NCBI RefSeq assembly: GCF_000379465.1 | Contig: NZ_KB905425.1 | Span: 329,163 to 393,162, forward strand | Source of the DNA: Sciscionella marina DSM 45152 | GTDB lineage: Bacteria; Actinomycetota; Actinomycetes; Mycobacteriales; Pseudonocardiaceae | DNA: 64,000 bases | Direction of reading: 5' to 3' | Shown here: piece by piece, positions 18,671 through 26,784 of the stretch | Layout of the letters: every line of letters begins with the position of its first letter | Position numbering within the stretch: the stretch's first letter is position 1 | Notes under the pieces: generated by a model | Databases searched by the model: none | Seen by the model: the letters and a program-made list of their open reading frames with translations, nothing else | What the model was told of the DNA's origin: nothing | Translations under genes and position numbers: made by a program

Positions 18671-18783
18671 TCTGCGCCCACTGTGGACACCGAGCGTGTG
18701 CCACCGGCTCGGTGTCCGCGTGCTGAAACCGCCGACTTGGGCCAGAAGGTCGAAATCCGGCCCGGTGGCTCGGCGTTCCGGTG

Positions 18784-20046
18784 TCAGTTCTTCGGCTGCA
18801 GTGTGTCGGTGCCGAGGAAGGGCTGCAATGCGGCGGGGACGTGCACCGAACCGTCGGCCTGCTGGTGGTTCTCCAGGATGGCGACGATCCACCGGGTGGT
18901 GGCCAGTGTCCCGTTCAGGGTGGCCGCGGTCTGCGGCTTCCCGTCCGCGTCCCGGTACCGGATGGCCAGCCTGCGTGCCTGGAAGGTGGTGCAGTTCGAG
19001 GTGGAGGTGAGCTCGCGGTACGCCCCCTGGGAGGGCACCCAGGCCTCGCAGTCGTACTTGCGCGCCGCGGAGGAACCGAGATCGCCGCCCGCGGTGTCGA
19101 TGATGCGGTACGGCAGCTCCATCTTCCCGAGCATCTCCTCCTCCCAGGCGAGCAGACGCAGGTGTTCCTCGTGCGCTTCCTCGGGTTTGCAGTAGGAGAA
19201 CATCTCGAGCTTGTCGAACTGGTGCACCCGGATGATGCCCCGGGTGTCCTTGCCGTAGGAACCCGCCTCGCGCCGATAGCAGGAGGACCAGCCCGCATAC
19301 CGTTTCGGCCCGGCGGAGAGGTCGATGATCTCCTCGGAGTGGTACCCGGCCAGCGCCACCTCGGAGGTGCCGACGAGGTACAGGTCGTCCTCGCGCAGCT
19401 GGTACACCTCGCTGGCGTGCGCGCCGAGGAAACCGGTGCCGCCCATGATCTCCGGGCGCACCAGAGACGGGGTGATCATCAGGTCGAACCCGTACTCGGT
19501 CGCCTGTGCCGCGGCCAGGTTGAGCATGGCGAGCTGCAGGCGGGCGCCGATCCCGGTGAGGAAGTAGAACCGGGCACCGGAGACCTTGGCGCCGCGCTCC
19601 ATATCGATGGCGCCGAGGGATTCGCCGAGTTCGAGGTGATCGCGAACCGGGAAGTCGAATTCCCGCGGCTGACCGATGTGCTCGAGCACGACGTAGTCGT
19701 CCTCGCCGCCTGCCGGGGCGCCGTCCTCGACGATGTTCGGGATCGCCAGCTGTGCCGCGCGCAGTGCCTCATCGGCGTTGGACTGCTCGGCCTCGGCGGC
19801 CTTGACCCGCGCGGCCAGTTCCTTCGCGGTGACCAGCAGCTGTTCGCGCTCCTCGCCGGATGCCTTGCCGACCTGTTTCCCGAGCTGTTTCTGCTCGCCA
19901 CGCAGGGCGTCCGCCTCGGCGACCGCGGATCGGCGGCGCTCATCGGCGGCGAGCAGGGCATCGACGAGCGACTCGTCCTCGCCCCGCGTGCGCTGCGAGG
20001 CGCGCACGATGTCCGGGCTTTCGCGCAAGGTCTTCAGATCGATCAC
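18784..20046 (-). CDS. serS: Seryl-tRNA synthetase
   Basis: A 420-residue class II synthetase that charges tRNA-Ser and, for selenocysteine users, tRNA-Sec. An N-terminal coiled-coil arm (about 27-100, rich in Ala, Glu and Lys) is followed by the catalytic core. That core has TGFLG, the TSE loop ([13 protein letters not shown]), motif 2 ([20 protein letters not shown]) and motif 3 ([18 protein letters not shown]). Length and order match the bacterial enzyme. The ATG at 20046 (MIDLK) is the family-typical start. It reads alone, with a strong hairpin downstream. Confidence 0.98.
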   Translation of the reverse strand: MIDLKTLRESPDIVRASQRTRGEDESLVDALLAADERRRSAVAEADALRGEQKQLGKQVGKASGEEREQLLVTAKELAARVKAAEAEQSNADEALRAAQLAIPNIVEDGAPAGGEDDYVVLEHIGQPREFDFPVRDHLELGESLGAIDMERGAKVSGARFYFLTGIGARLQLAMLNLAAAQATEYGFDLMITPSLVRPEIMGGTGFLGAHASEVYQLREDDLYLVGTSEVALAGYHSEEIIDLSAGPKRYAGWSSCYRREAGSYGKDTRGIIRVHQFDKLEMFSYCKPEEAHEEHLRLLAWEEEMLGKMELPYRIIDTAGGDLGSSAARKYDCEAWVPSQGAYRELTSTSNCTTFQARRLAIRYRDADGKPQTAATLNGTLATTRWIVAILENHQQADGSVHVPAALQPFLGTDTLQPKN

Positions 20047-20113
20047 GGTTGTAGAGAGTAGTCGGTACCCCGAAGCCTGCCGAAACGCATTAGGAGCCGC
20101 CGAGAAAAGAGGA

Positions 20114-20743
20114 TCAGCGCGGTGGGCGTCGCGACATCCAGGCGATCGCCTGAGTGCGCCTGGTGAGCCCGAGTTTCCCGAGCACCGAGGTGACGTGGTT
20201 CTTCACGGTCTTCTCGGCGAGCACGAGGCGTTCGGCGATCTCCCGGTTGGTGAGCCCTTCGCCGAGCAGTTCGAGCACGGCCCGTTCGCGTTCAGTGAGT
20301 TCGGCGAGGGCATCGGGTTCGCGCAGGTGGTGCAGCACGTGGGCGGTGGTGGCCGGATCGAGCAGGGAACGCCCGGCCGCGACCTCGCGCACCCCGGTGA
20401 CCATGTCCTGCCCGCGCACCTGTTTGAGCAGGTACCCGGCGGCCCCGGCCTCGATGGCGGCGAACAGGGCGGGTTCGTCGTCGAAGGCGGTGAGCACGAT
20501 GCACGCGGGTGGTCTCGGCAGCGCCCGCAGTTCGGCGCACAGCTGCGCTCCGGTGCCGTCGGGCAGCCGCATGTCGAGCACGGCGACATCGGGTGGATCG
20601 GCCGCGGCCCTGGTGTGGGCTTCGGCGACGCTCGCGGCCTCGCCGATCACGGTGATGCCGGGCTCGGAGTCGAGCAGGTCGCGCAGTCCACGGCGGACGA
20701 GCTCGTGGTCGTCGACCAGCAGCACTCGGATCATCGAGCACAT
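20114..20743 (-). CDS. Orphan NarL/LuxR-type response regulator
   Basis: About 209 residues. The receiver domain has the acidic pair ([13 protein letters not shown]), phospho-acceptor Asp 57 ([10 protein letters not shown]), Thr in IVLTAFDD and Lys in GYLLKQV. A C-terminal LuxR helix-turn-helix follows ([36 protein letters not shown]). The start is set at ATG 20743 because AAGGAG lies 7 nt upstream; ATG 20734 is the alternative. No sensor kinase is adjacent. The upstream region is a copy of a dispersed repeat whose edge supplies the ribosome-binding site. Target genes are unknown. Confidence 0.87.
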   Translation of the reverse strand: MCSMIRVLLVDDHELVRRGLRDLLDSEPGITVIGEAASVAEAHTRAAADPPDVAVLDMRLPDGTGAQLCAELRALPRPPACIVLTAFDDEPALFAAIEAGAAGYLLKQVRGQDMVTGVREVAAGRSLLDPATTAHVLHHLREPDALAELTERERAVLELLGEGLTNREIAERLVLAEKTVKNHVTSVLGKLGLTRRTQAIAWMSRRPPR

Positions 20744-20748
20744 CCGAG

Positions 20749-20928
20749 GGCTCCTTGTCCTGCTGCGCTGCGAGGTCGGCGAACTACCTCCGCGTGCCAA
20801 TCGTTGCCCCGCTGCGTTGTCCTCGATCGCCGTGGAACCCCGCTATGGCTCATTCCTCCGCCTTGCCGATCTCGGATGCGGGCGTCCTGCAGGGGCACCG
20901 CCGATCCGACTCCCGCTGGCGACGGACG
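20749..20928 (+). repeat. Dispersed intergenic repeat, copy A
   Basis: About 180 nt between the response regulator start and the amidohydrolase stop. It shares a left block (GTCCTGCTGCGCTGC), a middle block (CGCGTGCCA) and a right block (CCTCCGCCTTGCCGAT, then GACTCCCGCT and GACGGACG) with a second copy at 41658-41907, in the same order and orientation. Here only one version of the hairpin unit (GGCGAACTACCTCCGCGTG) is present. No protein function is suggested. Confidence 0.8.
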
Positions 20929-20968
20929 AGACCTCTCAGACGTACTCGCACCCACGGCCCCAGGATAG

Positions 20969-22489
20969 TCACGGTGTGCTCGGAACGCCTGTTCCGAGTC
21001 GTTCGCGTTCGGCGGCGACCTGGTCGCGCACGCGGGCACGCAGTGCGGACGCGTCGTGCAGCACTCCGCCCGCGATGGTGTGGGTGACTCCGCCGACGCG
21101 TTCGGCACCGTTCGCTCCTACCCGCAGGTGGCCGTGCCCGTAGAGCAGTTTGAGGTTGGTGAGCGGGTTTTCCGCGCAGACGAGCAGATCGGCGATCTTG
21201 CCGGGTTCGATGGTTCCGGTGTCGGTCAGGCCGAGCAGACGCGCGCCGTTCGCGGTGGCGCAGCGGATGATCTCCAACGGGTGCAGTCCTGCCTCGCGCA
21301 GCAGTTCGAGTTCCTCGATGAGCCCGAATCCGTAGAGGTTGTAGATGAATCCGGCATCGGATCCGGTGGTGAGCAGCCCGCCGCGCAGGTGGAAATCGCG
21401 CACGAAGGCCATCCAGAGCCGGTAGTTCTCCCGCCAGGCGACCTCTTCCTCGGTGCCCCAGTCGAAGAAGAAGGAGCCATGGGATTCCGGATCGGGCTGG
21501 AAGAATTTCCAGGACTGCGGGGCAGAGTAGTCGCGGTGGTATTCCCGGCCCCTGGCCCGTGCGGCATCGCGGGCGGCGACGTAGACGACCAGGGTGGGAT
21601 CGATCGCGGTACCGAGCGAGACGAGCTCCTCGATGGTCTCCTCCCACACCCGGCTTCCGGGTTCGGCGGCCTCGCGCCAGAGCCTGCCGAGATAGGCGAA
21701 CCGGTCGTGTTCGTCGTTGTAGTTGTAGTCGCCGGGAAAGTGCTGGATGCGCCGGTCGGTGAACATCGCCTCGGGCAACCCGTAGCCGTGCTCGATGCTG
21801 CCCAGTCCCCAGCGCGCGGTGTGCGATGCGTTGGCGCGCGCTGCATCGGACTGAGCGTGATGGCAGGCACTGCCGAGGCCGAGGGTGTTCGCTTCCTCGA
21901 GCGCCGCGGCGAACAGTTCCGGTGCCGCGCCGAAGAATTTGATGCCCCTTGCCCCGTTCTCGGCCTGCTCGGCGACCCAGGCGCGGGCCTCGCGTTCGGT
22001 GCGGATCGGTTCGCTGGTGCCGGATCCGAAGGCCACATAGGGCACGATGCGTGGGGCGGTGATCTCCCCGCGTTCCGCGCGCTCCGCCTCACGCACGGTG
22101 AACCCGAGCCCATTGCCGAGTGATCCCGGCTCGCGGACGCTGGTGATGCCGTGCCCGAGCCAGAGCCGGTAGATGTAGTCCGCGTCCGGGCCCTGTTCCG
22201 CCCAGCCGATGTGCGCGTGCGCGTCCACCAGCCCGGGAAGCACGTAGTACCCGGGAAGGTCGAGTACCTCGTCCGCGGTTCCGGTACGCAGGCCCAGCTG
22301 GCTCATATCGGTGTTGCGGCCCGCGGAGACGATTGCCGCGATCCGGTCCCGCTCGATCACCACATCGGCGGGCCCGTACGGTGGTCCACCGGTACCGTCC
22401 ACGACGGTCACCCCGCGCAGCACCAGCCTGCCGAACGGCCCCGTTCCCGTGCTGCCAGAGCTGCCCGCCGTGATCGGGGTGAACCGCAT
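20969..22489 (-). CDS. Amidohydrolase-family enzyme (imidazolonepropionase/aryldialkylphosphatase-like)
   Basis: A 506-residue TIM-barrel metal hydrolase. The HxH metal motif is in LVDAHAHIGWA. A candidate Lys lies in ARGIKFFGA, His residues in SACHHAQSD and SIEHGYGL, and the catalytic Asp in TTGSDAGFIYN. The C-terminal block ATANGARLLGLTDTGTIEPGKIADLLV is typical of the imidazolonepropionase-like branch. No signal peptide is visible, so it is cytosolic. The substrate is unknown. It begins 4 nt after the flavin reductase gene, so the two form an operon, perhaps for degrading a small heterocycle or amide. Confidence 0.85.
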   Translation of the reverse strand: MRFTPITAGSSGSTGTGPFGRLVLRGVTVVDGTGGPPYGPADVVIERDRIAAIVSAGRNTDMSQLGLRTGTADEVLDLPGYYVLPGLVDAHAHIGWAEQGPDADYIYRLWLGHGITSVREPGSLGNGLGFTVREAERAERGEITAPRIVPYVAFGSGTSEPIRTEREARAWVAEQAENGARGIKFFGAAPELFAAALEEANTLGLGSACHHAQSDAARANASHTARWGLGSIEHGYGLPEAMFTDRRIQHFPGDYNYNDEHDRFAYLGRLWREAAEPGSRVWEETIEELVSLGTAIDPTLVVYVAARDAARARGREYHRDYSAPQSWKFFQPDPESHGSFFFDWGTEEEVAWRENYRLWMAFVRDFHLRGGLLTTGSDAGFIYNLYGFGLIEELELLREAGLHPLEIIRCATANGARLLGLTDTGTIEPGKIADLLVCAENPLTNLKLLYGHGHLRVGANGAERVGGVTHTIAGGVLHDASALRARVRDQVAAERERLGTGVPSTP

Positions 22490-22493
22490 CCGC

Positions 22494-23126
22494 CTACTCC
22501 TGTCCGCCGTAGTGTCCCGGCCATTCGGCGTAGCGGATCCGGGGGATGGAGCGCACTTCGCCGATCGTGGCCCACTCGTCCTTACCGAGCCGGGCGAGCG
22601 GGCGCAAGCGCTCGATCCGCGGATGCCCGTCCTCGAGCACCTCGGCGTGCACCGCCGCGTGCACCACCCGGCCGAACACCACGGTGGAGTCGCCGAACCG
22701 GGTCGCCGAGTGCAACACGCATTCCAGGGCGACCGGGGATTCCGCGACCCGCTTGGGGCGCACGAGCGCGCTCGGTTCGCCCGTGATGCCGACCCGTTCG
22801 AATTCGCTGTGCTCGGCGGGGAATTCGGTCCCGGTCGCGTTGATCTGCTCGAAGTGTCGTTCCCCTGCGAGGTTGACCACGAATTCGCGGGTCTGCTCCA
22901 CGTTGACCAGGCTGTCCTTGCGGCCGACCGTGGTGAACTGCACGATCGGCGGTTCGGTGCAGGACACGGTGAAAAACGAGTGCGGCGCCAGATTGTCCAC
23001 GCCCTCGGCTGAAACCGTGGACACCCACGCGATGGGCCGGGGTACGACCACCGCGGTGAGCAGCCGGTAGAAGTCCCTGCGTTCGAGCGTTGCCGGATCG
23101 AAGTCGGTGCGTTTCGCGAAGGTCAT
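22494..23126 (-). CDS. Flavin reductase-like (FMN-binding) protein
   Basis: About 210 residues, with the split-barrel FMN-binding pattern RDFYRLLTAVVVPRPIAWVST...NLAPHSFFTVSCTEPPIVQF. It is of the DIM6/NTAB type, larger than simple flavin reductases. REFVVNLAGE and RIRYAEWPGHYGG near the C-terminus are common in these proteins. ATG 23126 is preferred; GTG 23144 is possible. It is upstream of and almost touching the amidohydrolase gene. The enzyme probably reduces or binds flavin for a partner, or acts on a small substrate. Confidence 0.82.
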   Translation of the reverse strand: MTFAKRTDFDPATLERRDFYRLLTAVVVPRPIAWVSTVSAEGVDNLAPHSFFTVSCTEPPIVQFTTVGRKDSLVNVEQTREFVVNLAGERHFEQINATGTEFPAEHSEFERVGITGEPSALVRPKRVAESPVALECVLHSATRFGDSTVVFGRVVHAAVHAEVLEDGHPRIERLRPLARLGKDEWATIGEVRSIPRIRYAEWPGHYGGQE

Positions 23127-23196
23127 GACTCCATCCTCGCGCACGAGGCGCCGGTGCGAGCGTGAGTGGCCGCACAGTGGTCATTACGGTGGGCTG

Positions 23197-24093
23197 ATGG
23201 ACCTCGTGTATTTCGGCCCCCAGGGCACCTTCACCGAGCAGGCCGCTCGCGCGCTCGCCCCGGACGGGGTGGAGCTGCGCCCGGTCGAGACGATCCCCGC
23301 GGCGCTGGACCAGGTGCGCGCGGGTGCGGCCGAATACGCCTGTGTTCCGGTGGAGAACTCGGTCGAGGGCGCGGTGCCCGCGACCATGGATGCGCTGGCC
23401 GCCGAGCAGCCGGTGGTCGCTGTCGCCGAGCACGTGCTTCCCATCCGGTTCACCGTGCTCACCCGCGACGACGGCGGCCCCATCGAGACCGTGGCCAGTC
23501 ATCCGCACGCGCTCGCGCAGGTGTCCGGCTGGCTGGACGAACACCTTCCGGGCGCGCGGCGCATCGTGGAGAGCTCGACCGCCGCCGCCGCGGTCGCCGT
23601 CACCGAGGGCCGCTACGACGCCGCGGTGTGCGCACCCGTGGTCACCCAGCATCAGTCGCTGCACGTGTACGCCGAGGACGTGGCCGATGTACGGGACGCG
23701 CTCACCCGCTTCCTGCTGGTGCGCAAACCGGGCACGCTTCCCGAACCGAGTGGCCGCGATCGCACATCCGTGGTCGCGGTGACCGAGAACCGTCCGGGTT
23801 CGCTTTCCGAACTGCTTGTCGAGCTCGCGGTGCGGGACGTCAACCTGACCAGGTTGGACGCGCGGCCGACCAGGGTGCAGCTCGGCGAGTACCGGTTCTA
23901 CCTGGATTTCGACGGGCACATCGCGCAACGGCACATCGGCGAGGCGGTCTCCGCGCTCTACCGGCGCACCCGCTCGCTGACCTTCCTCGGCTCGTATCCG
24001 AAGGCCGATGACCGCCCGACTGGTACAACGGAAGCGGTATTCGGTGCTGCCGCCGAGTGGCTGGCGGCGATCAGAGCAGGGGAGCGCGCATGA
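23197..24093 (+). CDS. pheA: Prephenate dehydratase
   Basis: A 298-residue enzyme that turns prephenate into phenylpyruvate for phenylalanine synthesis. The dehydratase domain (about 1-180) has VYFGPQGTFTEQAA, VPVENSVEGAV, ESSTAAAAVAV and LTRFLLV, where the Thr of the TRF motif is catalytic. A C-terminal ACT domain (about 196-270; TENRPGSLSELL and a strand ending EYRFYLDFDGH) gives feedback control by phenylalanine. The ATG at 23197 is chosen because it matches the family start; the open frame reaches 23107. Its stop overlaps the next gene by 4 nt. Confidence 0.95.
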   Translation: MDLVYFGPQGTFTEQAARALAPDGVELRPVETIPAALDQVRAGAAEYACVPVENSVEGAVPATMDALAAEQPVVAVAEHVLPIRFTVLTRDDGGPIETVASHPHALAQVSGWLDEHLPGARRIVESSTAAAAVAVTEGRYDAAVCAPVVTQHQSLHVYAEDVADVRDALTRFLLVRKPGTLPEPSGRDRTSVVAVTENRPGSLSELLVELAVRDVNLTRLDARPTRVQLGEYRFYLDFDGHIAQRHIGEAVSALYRRTRSLTFLGSYPKADDRPTGTTEAVFGAAAEWLAAIRAGERA

Positions 24094-24695
24094 GGGTCAT
24101 GCTCACACGGCACGGTCAGACGCAGTCGAACATCGAACTGCGCCTGGACACTCGCCCACCGGGTGCCCCGCTCACCGGGGAAGGGCAACGCCAGGCCCTC
24201 GAACTCGCCGAACGGCTCGCCGGGGAGCCCATCGCCGCGGTGTACGCGAGCCGGGCAACCCGGGCACAGCAGACGGGGGAACCGCTCGCCGGCAAGCTCG
24301 GGCACGAGATCGGCGTGCTCGACGGGGTGCACGAGGTCGCCGCGGGTGAGCTCGAGGACCGCAGCGATCGCGATGCGCTCGTGCGCTACCAGGAGGTCTG
24401 CCTCGCCTGGTCGCGCGGTGAACTGGACGTGGCCATGCCGGGCGCGGAGACCGGGCACGAGTTCATCGGCCGATACCAGGGCACCCTCGACGAACTGCGC
24501 GCCAGGCACGCGGGCGAGCTCGTGGTCGTGGTCAGCCACGGCGCCGCGATCCGGCTCGCCGCGGGGCATCTCGCGGACAACGTGGACAGCGAGCGCAGCG
24601 GGCTCGCACTGCTGCCGAACACCGGGCAGGTCGTGCTGGAGGCCACCGCGAGCGGGTGGCACTGCCTCTCCTGGCCCGAGGTCGAATTGGGCTGA
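24090..24695 (+). CDS. Histidine phosphatase (phosphoglycerate mutase family)
   Basis: About 201 residues. The phospho-acceptor His lies in MLTRHGQTQSN and Arg in YASRATRAQQTG. An acidic residue sits in DGVHEVAAGELED, and the second His in VVVSHGAAIRLAA. These place it in the histidine phosphatase superfamily. Substrate unknown; it is not the glycolytic mutase by size and context. ATG 24090 overlaps the pheA stop (ATGA) with GGGGAGC upstream, so the pair is translationally coupled, as for Rv3838c-Rv3837c (from memory). The last codons (VELG and stop) lie inside an 18-bp tandem repeat, so the C-terminus is set by the repeat. Confidence 0.88.
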   Translation: MRVMLTRHGQTQSNIELRLDTRPPGAPLTGEGQRQALELAERLAGEPIAAVYASRATRAQQTGEPLAGKLGHEIGVLDGVHEVAAGELEDRSDRDALVRYQEVCLAWSRGELDVAMPGAETGHEFIGRYQGTLDELRARHAGELVVVVSHGAAIRLAAGHLADNVDSERSGLALLPNTGQVVLEATASGWHCLSWPEVELG

Positions 24696-24806
24696 GGCGT
24701 CGAACTGGGCTGAGGGATCGAACTGGGCTGGGGCGTCGAACTGGGCTGGGGCGTCGAACTGAACTGAGGCCTTGAACTGAACTGAGGCGTCGAGCTGAAC
24801 TAAGCC
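24681..24806 (+). repeat. Seven 18-bp tandem repeats overlapping a stop codon
   Basis: Seven direct units of 18 bp run without gaps from inside the histidine phosphatase gene to the next promoter. The best unit is GTCGAACTGGGCTGGGGC (unit 4). The first unit contains the VELG codons and TGA stop (24693-24695). Later units diverge, with GGGCTG becoming GAACTG. The array ends 6 nt before the -35 box of the ArsR-SRPBCC promoter. Confidence 0.9.
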
Positions 24807-24812
24807 TGGCGG

Positions 24813-24867
24813 TTGACATGCAGCCGTCCGGCTGCCTATAGTCGAAAATGCAGCCGAACGGCTGCAT
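24813..24867 (+). promoter_or_regulatory. Consensus promoter with two dyad operators for the ArsR-SRPBCC gene
   Basis: TTGACA (24813-24818) and TATAGT (24837-24842) are separated by 18 nt. Operator 1, GCAGCCG-TC-CGGCTGC (24820-24835), fills the spacer. Operator 2, ATGCAGCCG-AA-CGGCTGCAT (24848-24867), covers the expected start site. Their centres are 30 bp apart, about three turns, so two dimers could bind one face. Autorepression by the ArsR-type product is the simplest reading. Confidence 0.85.
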
Positions 24868-24873
24868 GTTTGG

Positions 24874-25671
24874 ATGGCAGATATGGACGAAGTGTTCCGC
24901 GCGCTGGCCGATGCCAACCGGCGCAGCTTGCTCGACCGGCTCAACGCCCACAACGGGCAGAGTCTTCGGGAGCTGTGTGCCGGGCTGGACATGGCGCGCC
25001 AGTCGGTGAGCAAGCACCTCGCGGTCCTCGAGGCGGCGGGTCTCATCGCGACCACCTGGCGTGGCAGGGAGAAGCTGCACTACCTCAACGCCGAGCCCAT
25101 CAACGCCATCGCCGAACGCTGGATGAACCAGTACGAGCGCGAGCGGGCGAACGCGCTCGCCGATCTGAAGACGGTATTGGAGTCGAAACCCATGGCGGAC
25201 AACGAATTTCTCTACGTGACCTACATCCGGACCACGAGCGAGCAGCTGTGGACCGCGCTCACCGATCCGGCGTTCACCACCCGGTACTGGGGAGTCGCGC
25301 TGAAGAGCACCTGGGAGACCGGTGCGCCGCTGAGCTACGAACAGTTCGGGGTGTTGATCGAGGATCCCGAACAGGTGATCGTGGAATCGGATCCCTACCG
25401 GGTGCTTTCCTACACCTGGCACACCATAACGGACGAATTCGGCGAGGCGGCCGGAATCGACCGGGAATGGCTGGCGAAAGCCAAGCAGGAGAAGCGTTCC
25501 ACGGTCCGTTTCGAGCTCGAACCACAGGGCGAGACGGTCAAACTCACCGTGCGGCACTACGGATTCGAGCCGGGAAGCGCCGTGCTCGCCGGTATCACCG
25601 GAGGTTGGCCCGCGATCCTCGCCGGCCTCAAGACGCTGCTCGAGACCGGCGAGACGCTACCCGAAGGCTGA
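24874..25671 (+). CDS. ArsR-SRPBCC fusion transcription factor
   Basis: A 265-residue fusion. Residues about 1-95 form an ArsR winged helix (VFRALADANRRSLLDRLNAHNGQSLRELCAGLDMARQSVSKHLAVLEAAGLI) and about 108-262 an AHSA1-type SRPBCC ligand-binding domain (VTYIRTTSEQLWTALTDPAFTTRYWG, WHTITDEFGEAAGIDREWL). The binding cavity probably senses a hydrophobic small molecule. No metal-binding Cys pair is present in the ArsR part. ATG 24874 or 24883 could start it; neither has a clear ribosome-binding site. Two perfect dyads lie directly upstream. The gene converges on a split ArsR plus SRPBCC pair. Confidence 0.9.
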   Translation: MADMDEVFRALADANRRSLLDRLNAHNGQSLRELCAGLDMARQSVSKHLAVLEAAGLIATTWRGREKLHYLNAEPINAIAERWMNQYERERANALADLKTVLESKPMADNEFLYVTYIRTTSEQLWTALTDPAFTTRYWGVALKSTWETGAPLSYEQFGVLIEDPEQVIVESDPYRVLSYTWHTITDEFGEAAGIDREWLAKAKQEKRSTVRFELEPQGETVKLTVRHYGFEPGSAVLAGITGGWPAILAGLKTLLETGETLPEG

Positions 25672-25678
25672 GCGGAAC

Positions 25679-26134
25679 TCACACCGCTGCCCGCTCGATG
25701 TATTCGGCGAACTTGTCGAGGCATTCCGACCAGCCGCCGGTGACGTTCTCCCGCTCCTCATCGGAGGCGAGGCCGATCTGGTGGAAGGTCATCCGGGTCC
25801 TGCCGTCGACCTCGGCGAGCTCGATCGTGACCACCGAGCGGTCGGTGAACTCGTCCTCTCCGATGCCCCAGGTGAACACGAGCCGTTCCGGGCGGTCGAT
25901 CTCGCGGTAGAGCCCGCCCTGCGGGCAGACGTAACCGCTCGGCGGGTGCACCATGCGCACCGACCAGCGCCCGCCCTCGCGCAGGTCGATCGAGATCGTC
26001 TCGCGCGGCGTGGTCAATTCCTTCGGTCCCCACCAGTGCGTCATCTGCTCCGGATCGGTCCACGCGTCGAACACCAGCTCGCGCGGGGCGTCGAAGGTAC
26101 GGACGATGGTGAATTCCTTGGTCTCCGTAGGCAT
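25679..26134 (-). CDS. SRPBCC (AHSA1-type) protein
   Basis: A 151-residue stand-alone SRPBCC/START-like protein: VRTFDAPRELVFDAWTDPEQMTHWWGPKELTTP at the N-terminus, a GGRWSVRM strand, and the C-terminal helix GGWSECLDKFAEYIE typical of the AHSA1 family. Such proteins bind hydrophobic ligands. It starts 3 nt after the ArsR gene stop, so they are co-transcribed, and it likely modulates or complements that regulator. Its stop lies 7 nt from the end of the convergent ArsR-SRPBCC fusion gene. Confidence 0.9.
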   Translation of the reverse strand: MPTETKEFTIVRTFDAPRELVFDAWTDPEQMTHWWGPKELTTPRETISIDLREGGRWSVRMVHPPSGYVCPQGGLYREIDRPERLVFTWGIGEDEFTDRSVVTIELAEVDGRTRMTFHQIGLASDEERENVTGGWSECLDKFAEYIERAAV

Positions 26135-26137
26135 TTC

Positions 26138-26479
26138 TCAGTCCTCTCGTTGGATGTTCTGGTCCTGCAGGGAGCGCAGATGTGCGTCGAGCCGGTCGAA
26201 GCTCGTGTCCCAGAACCGCCGGTATGTCTCGACCCAGTCGGCGGCCTCGGCCAGTGGTGCGGCCTCGAGCTGGCACGGCCGCCACTGCGCATTGCGGCCG
26301 CGGGAGATCAGTCCCGCCCGTTCGAGCACCTTCAGGTGCTTGGAGATCGCGGGCAGGCTCATCTCGAACGGCTCGGCCAGCTCGTTCACCGTCGCCTCGC
26401 CCTCCGCCAGCCGCGCGAGGATCGCCCGCCTCGTCGGATCCGCGAGCGCGGCGAACGTGCTGCTGAGCTGGTCACTCAC
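26138..26479 (-). CDS. ArsR-family regulator paired with an SRPBCC protein
   Basis: A 113-residue winged-helix protein (FAALADPTRRAILARLAEGEATVNELAEPFEMSLPAISKHLKVLERAGLI) with the WRPCQLEAAPLAEAADWVETYRRFWD tail common to ArsR proteins paired with SRPBCC proteins. No metal-binding cysteines are in the sensor positions. The GTG at 26479 is chosen from the family start. It has a consensus promoter and AT-rich dyads upstream and probably controls its own operon, possibly as an activator or repressor depending on the ligand bound by its partner. Confidence 0.9.
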   Translation of the reverse strand: MSDQLSSTFAALADPTRRAILARLAEGEATVNELAEPFEMSLPAISKHLKVLERAGLISRGRNAQWRPCQLEAAPLAEAADWVETYRRFWDTSFDRLDAHLRSLQDQNIQRED

Positions 26480-26493
26480 CCGAAGACCCTTGC

Positions 26494-26554
26494 TTAACTG
26501 AATGGTTAATTAACTAGTTGGTGAACTATAGGAGCCCGGGTGTGCGCTTGTCAA
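26494..26554 (-). promoter_or_regulatory. Promoter and dyad operator of the ArsR/SRPBCC operon
   Basis: On the reverse strand, TTGACA (26549-26554) and TATAGT (26525-26530) are 18 nt apart. Downstream, AACTAGTT (26512-26519), GTTAATTAAC (26505-26514) and TTAAC...GTTAA (26494-26509) overlap as AT-rich dyads unlike the surrounding GC-rich DNA. Binding there would affect early transcription and so suggests autoregulation. Confidence 0.75.
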
Positions 26555-26784
26555 CGCCGCCGGGATGACCGGGGGCTCCGAGGCGGCCGGAGTACGTGTG
26601 CGTTTTGACCGGCCACCAGCCGCGATGCGCACCAGGGGCCGTGACACATCGCGGATGCGATCCGTGTCATCGGCCACCCGATACCGGTACCGATAACCTG
26701 GACGCAGCAGGGGCGACGGTCCTTCCCGCTGATGTGGCAGTTGCCCACACCACGCGATCTGTCGGTTCTTCGGCAGCCTCGGCC
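26555..26784. other. Gene-free stretch between the ArsR promoter and the permease
   Basis: No credible coding sequence is seen. An imperfect hairpin at about 26642-26669 (GACAC-ATCGC, loop GGAT, GCGAT-CC-GTGTC) may end the permease operon transcript coming from the right. Confidence 0.4.

Noticed and set aside
24681-24806. 18-bp repeats read as coding (NWAGAS-type peptide)
   Set aside because: The frame that is open has no start of its own, and the real gene ends by TGA within the first unit.
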